This document shows positions 31,026 through 32,280 of a stretch of 32,280 nucleotides of DNA, one piece after another. The notes below the pieces were generated by a model. That model was not told the origin of the DNA, ran no database searches, and saw only the letters and a list, made by a program, of their open reading frames with translations. A program made the position numbers and the translations under genes. Every line of letters starts with the position of its first letter. The stretch's first letter is position 1. This stretch comes from JAXMCI01 sp046349435. Lineage in GTDB: Bacteria; Pseudomonadota; Alphaproteobacteria; Dongiales; Dongiaceae. The stretch spans positions 1 through 32,280 of the forward strand of contig JAXMCI010000056.1 of assembly GCA_046349435.1 (NCBI GenBank), given 5' to 3'.

Positions 31026-32280
31026 CGCCGGCGCGCCCACTGCGCGTGGAAGCTGCCGCCCTCGGGCGCCGGCATGTCGCGGACGTCGGTCCAGCCGGCG
31101 CCGAACGGCATGCGCACGAGGTGGCCGCGCTTGCCCGCCAGGGCGGTCATGACGCGGCGCGCGAAGCCGGTCGCCAGGCGGTAGAGCCGCGGCCGCGTGG
31201 CGAGGAAGGCCCAGAGCTTCAGCCCGTAGCGGCTCGCCGCCGGGGCGAGGTGGCGCTCGAACTCGCGCTCGCGCCAATGCCGCATCATCTTCGGCAACGG
31301 GATGCGCATCGGGCAGACGCTCTCGCAGCGGCCGCAGAAGGTCGACGCATTCGGCAGCGCCCCGGCGCGCTCGACGCCGATCAGGTTGGGCGTCAGCACC
31401 GCCCCCATCGGGCCGGAATAGACCCAGCCATAGGCGTGCCCGCCGATCGAGTGGTAGACCGGGCAGTGGTTGAGGCAGGCGGCGCAGCGGATGCAGCGCA
31501 GCATGTCCTGGAACTCGGTGCCGAGCATGCGGCTGCGGCCGTTGTCGAGCAGCACGACGTGGAACTCGCCCGGCCCGTCGCCGTCGCCGGTGCGCCGCGG
31601 GCCGGTCGAGAAGGTGGTGTAGACCGACATCTCCTGGCCGGTCGCCGAGCGCGCCAGCACGCGGAGGATGGTCGAGGCGTCCTCCAGCGTCGGCACCACC
31701 TTCTCCAGGCTGGCCAGCACGATGTGCGCCTTGGGCAGGGTCTGGGTGAGGTCGCCGTTGCCCTCGTTGGTGACGATCACCGTCGAGCCGGTCTCGGCGA
31801 TCAGGAAGTTGGCGCCGGTGATGCCGACATCGGCGGCGAGGAAGCGGTCGCGCAGCATGGTGCGCGCCTCGGCCAGCAGGTCGGGCGGCTCGGTCAGCGG
31901 CCGGTTCGGGTCGAGCGTCTTGTGGTGCTCGCGGAAGGCGTCGGCGACCTGCTCCTTGTTGACGTGGACCGCGGGCGCGATGATGTGGCTCGGCATCTCG
32001 TGCCGCAGCTGCACGATGTACTCGCCGAGGTCGGTCTCGATCGGCTCGATGCCGGCGGCGGCCAGGTGATCGTTGATGGCGATCTCCTCGCCGATCATCG
32101 TCTTGCCCTTGGTCACCGTGCGGGCGCCGAGTCGCTTGCAGATGCCGAGGATCGTCTTCCTCGCCTCCTCGGCGTCGGCACACCAGTGCACCTGGCCGCC
32201 ATTCTCGATCACCCGGCGCTCGAAGCGCTCGAGATAGAAGTCGATGTTGGCCAGCGTGTGGTTCTTGATGTCGCGCGCCT
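31022..32280 (-). CDS. lutB: Lactate utilisation protein B (iron-sulfur LUD protein, partial)
   Basis: Open from the right edge of the window to the stop at 31022; the N-terminus lies outside. Readable are the LutB opening RDIKNHTLANIDFYLERFE, GGQVHWCADAEEA, TVTKGKTMIGEEI, the LUD segment GANFLIAETGSTVIVTNEGNGDLT, and two ferredoxin-like cysteine sets, CIRCAACLNHCPVY and CGRCESVCPMRIPLP, which bind two [4Fe-4S] clusters. It is the electron-carrying subunit of the LutABC L-lactate oxidation complex. The C-terminus has the usual basic/aromatic tail region (LVRMPFGAGWTDVRDMP). Confidence 0.96.
   Translation of the reverse strand, partial: ARDIKNHTLANIDFYLERFERRVIENGGQVHWCADAEEARKTILGICKRLGARTVTKGKTMIGEEIAINDHLAAAGIEPIETDLGEYIVQLRHEMPSHIIAPAVHVNKEQVADAFREHHKTLDPNRPLTEPPDLLAEARTMLRDRFLAADVGITGANFLIAETGSTVIVTNEGNGDLTQTLPKAHIVLASLEKVVPTLEDASTILRVLARSATGQEMSVYTTFSTGPRRTGDGDGPGEFHVVLLDNGRSRMLGTEFQDMLRCIRCAACLNHCPVYHSIGGHAYGWVYSGPMGAVLTPNLIGVERAGALPNASTFCGRCESVCPMRIPLPKMMRHWREREFERHLAPAASRYGLKLWAFLATRPRLYRLATGFARRVMTALAGKRGHLVRMPFGAGWTDVRDMPAPEGGSFHAQWARRR

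Noticed and set aside
1..32280. CRISPR array, tRNA/rRNA genes, insertion sequences or prophage
   Set aside because: No regularly spaced direct repeats, tRNA-like cloverleaf, rRNA segment, transposase or phage structural motif was seen.

Overview
The window is about 32 kb of very GC-rich, densely packed bacterial chromosome. The codon bias, an hslVU operon next to a hisB-hisH-(GNAT)-hisA-hisF-hisE operon, an Smr-XRE pair and a LutBC lactate-oxidation pair all fit an alphaproteobacterium. A Rhodospirillales-type soil or water organism is my inference; no rRNA, tRNA or species marker is present. I found no CRISPR array, insertion sequence or integrase.

Layout: (1) 1-1.9 kb: tail of a membrane protein resembling an ABC exporter, an acyl-CoA dehydrogenase and a small lipoprotein. 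(2) 1.9-4.3 kb: a CaiD-like hydratase and, divergent from it, a 471-residue protein whose C-terminal half matches the SpvC/OspF/HopAI1 phosphothreonine-lyase family. This gene has lower GC than its neighbours. (3) 4.3-9.1 kb, minus strand: CBS-pair protein, glutathione S-transferase, HIT protein, and an AlgX-like/AlgI-like polysaccharide O-acetylation pair. (4) 9.2-13.1 kb, minus: the his operon, coupled through 4-7 nt overlaps and containing an acetyltransferase between hisH and hisA. (5) 13.2-15.5 kb: hslV-hslU with a heat-shock-like promoter, then a small secreted protein. (6) 15.8-19.5 kb, plus: a compact exosortase operon made of a membrane-anchored VIT-domain protein with its own PEP-CTERM-like tail, an exosortase with an intact Cys/Arg/His triad, and an EpsI-like protein, all joined by ATGA overlaps. 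(7) 19.5-22.4 kb: an SDR, a multiply frameshifted MocR-type regulator and a divergent AhpD-like protein. (8) 22.6-26.8 kb, minus: a glycosyltransferase followed by two tandem paralogous alkaline-phosphatase-superfamily proteins. (9) 26.9-32.3 kb: DUF1801 protein, epoxide hydrolase, HEAT-repeat protein, XRE regulator, Smr protein, LutC and a partial LutB.

The two most noteworthy items are the orphan phosphothreonine-lyase-like protein (2912-4327) and the self-contained exosortase/VIT/EpsI operon (15812-19548), in which enzyme and probable sole local substrate are translationally coupled. Several genes between 17.4 and 25 kb carry 1-2 nt reading-frame breaks. Sequencing or assembly error is the simplest explanation, but true decay, or slippage at a (GC)6 tract, cannot be excluded from sequence alone.
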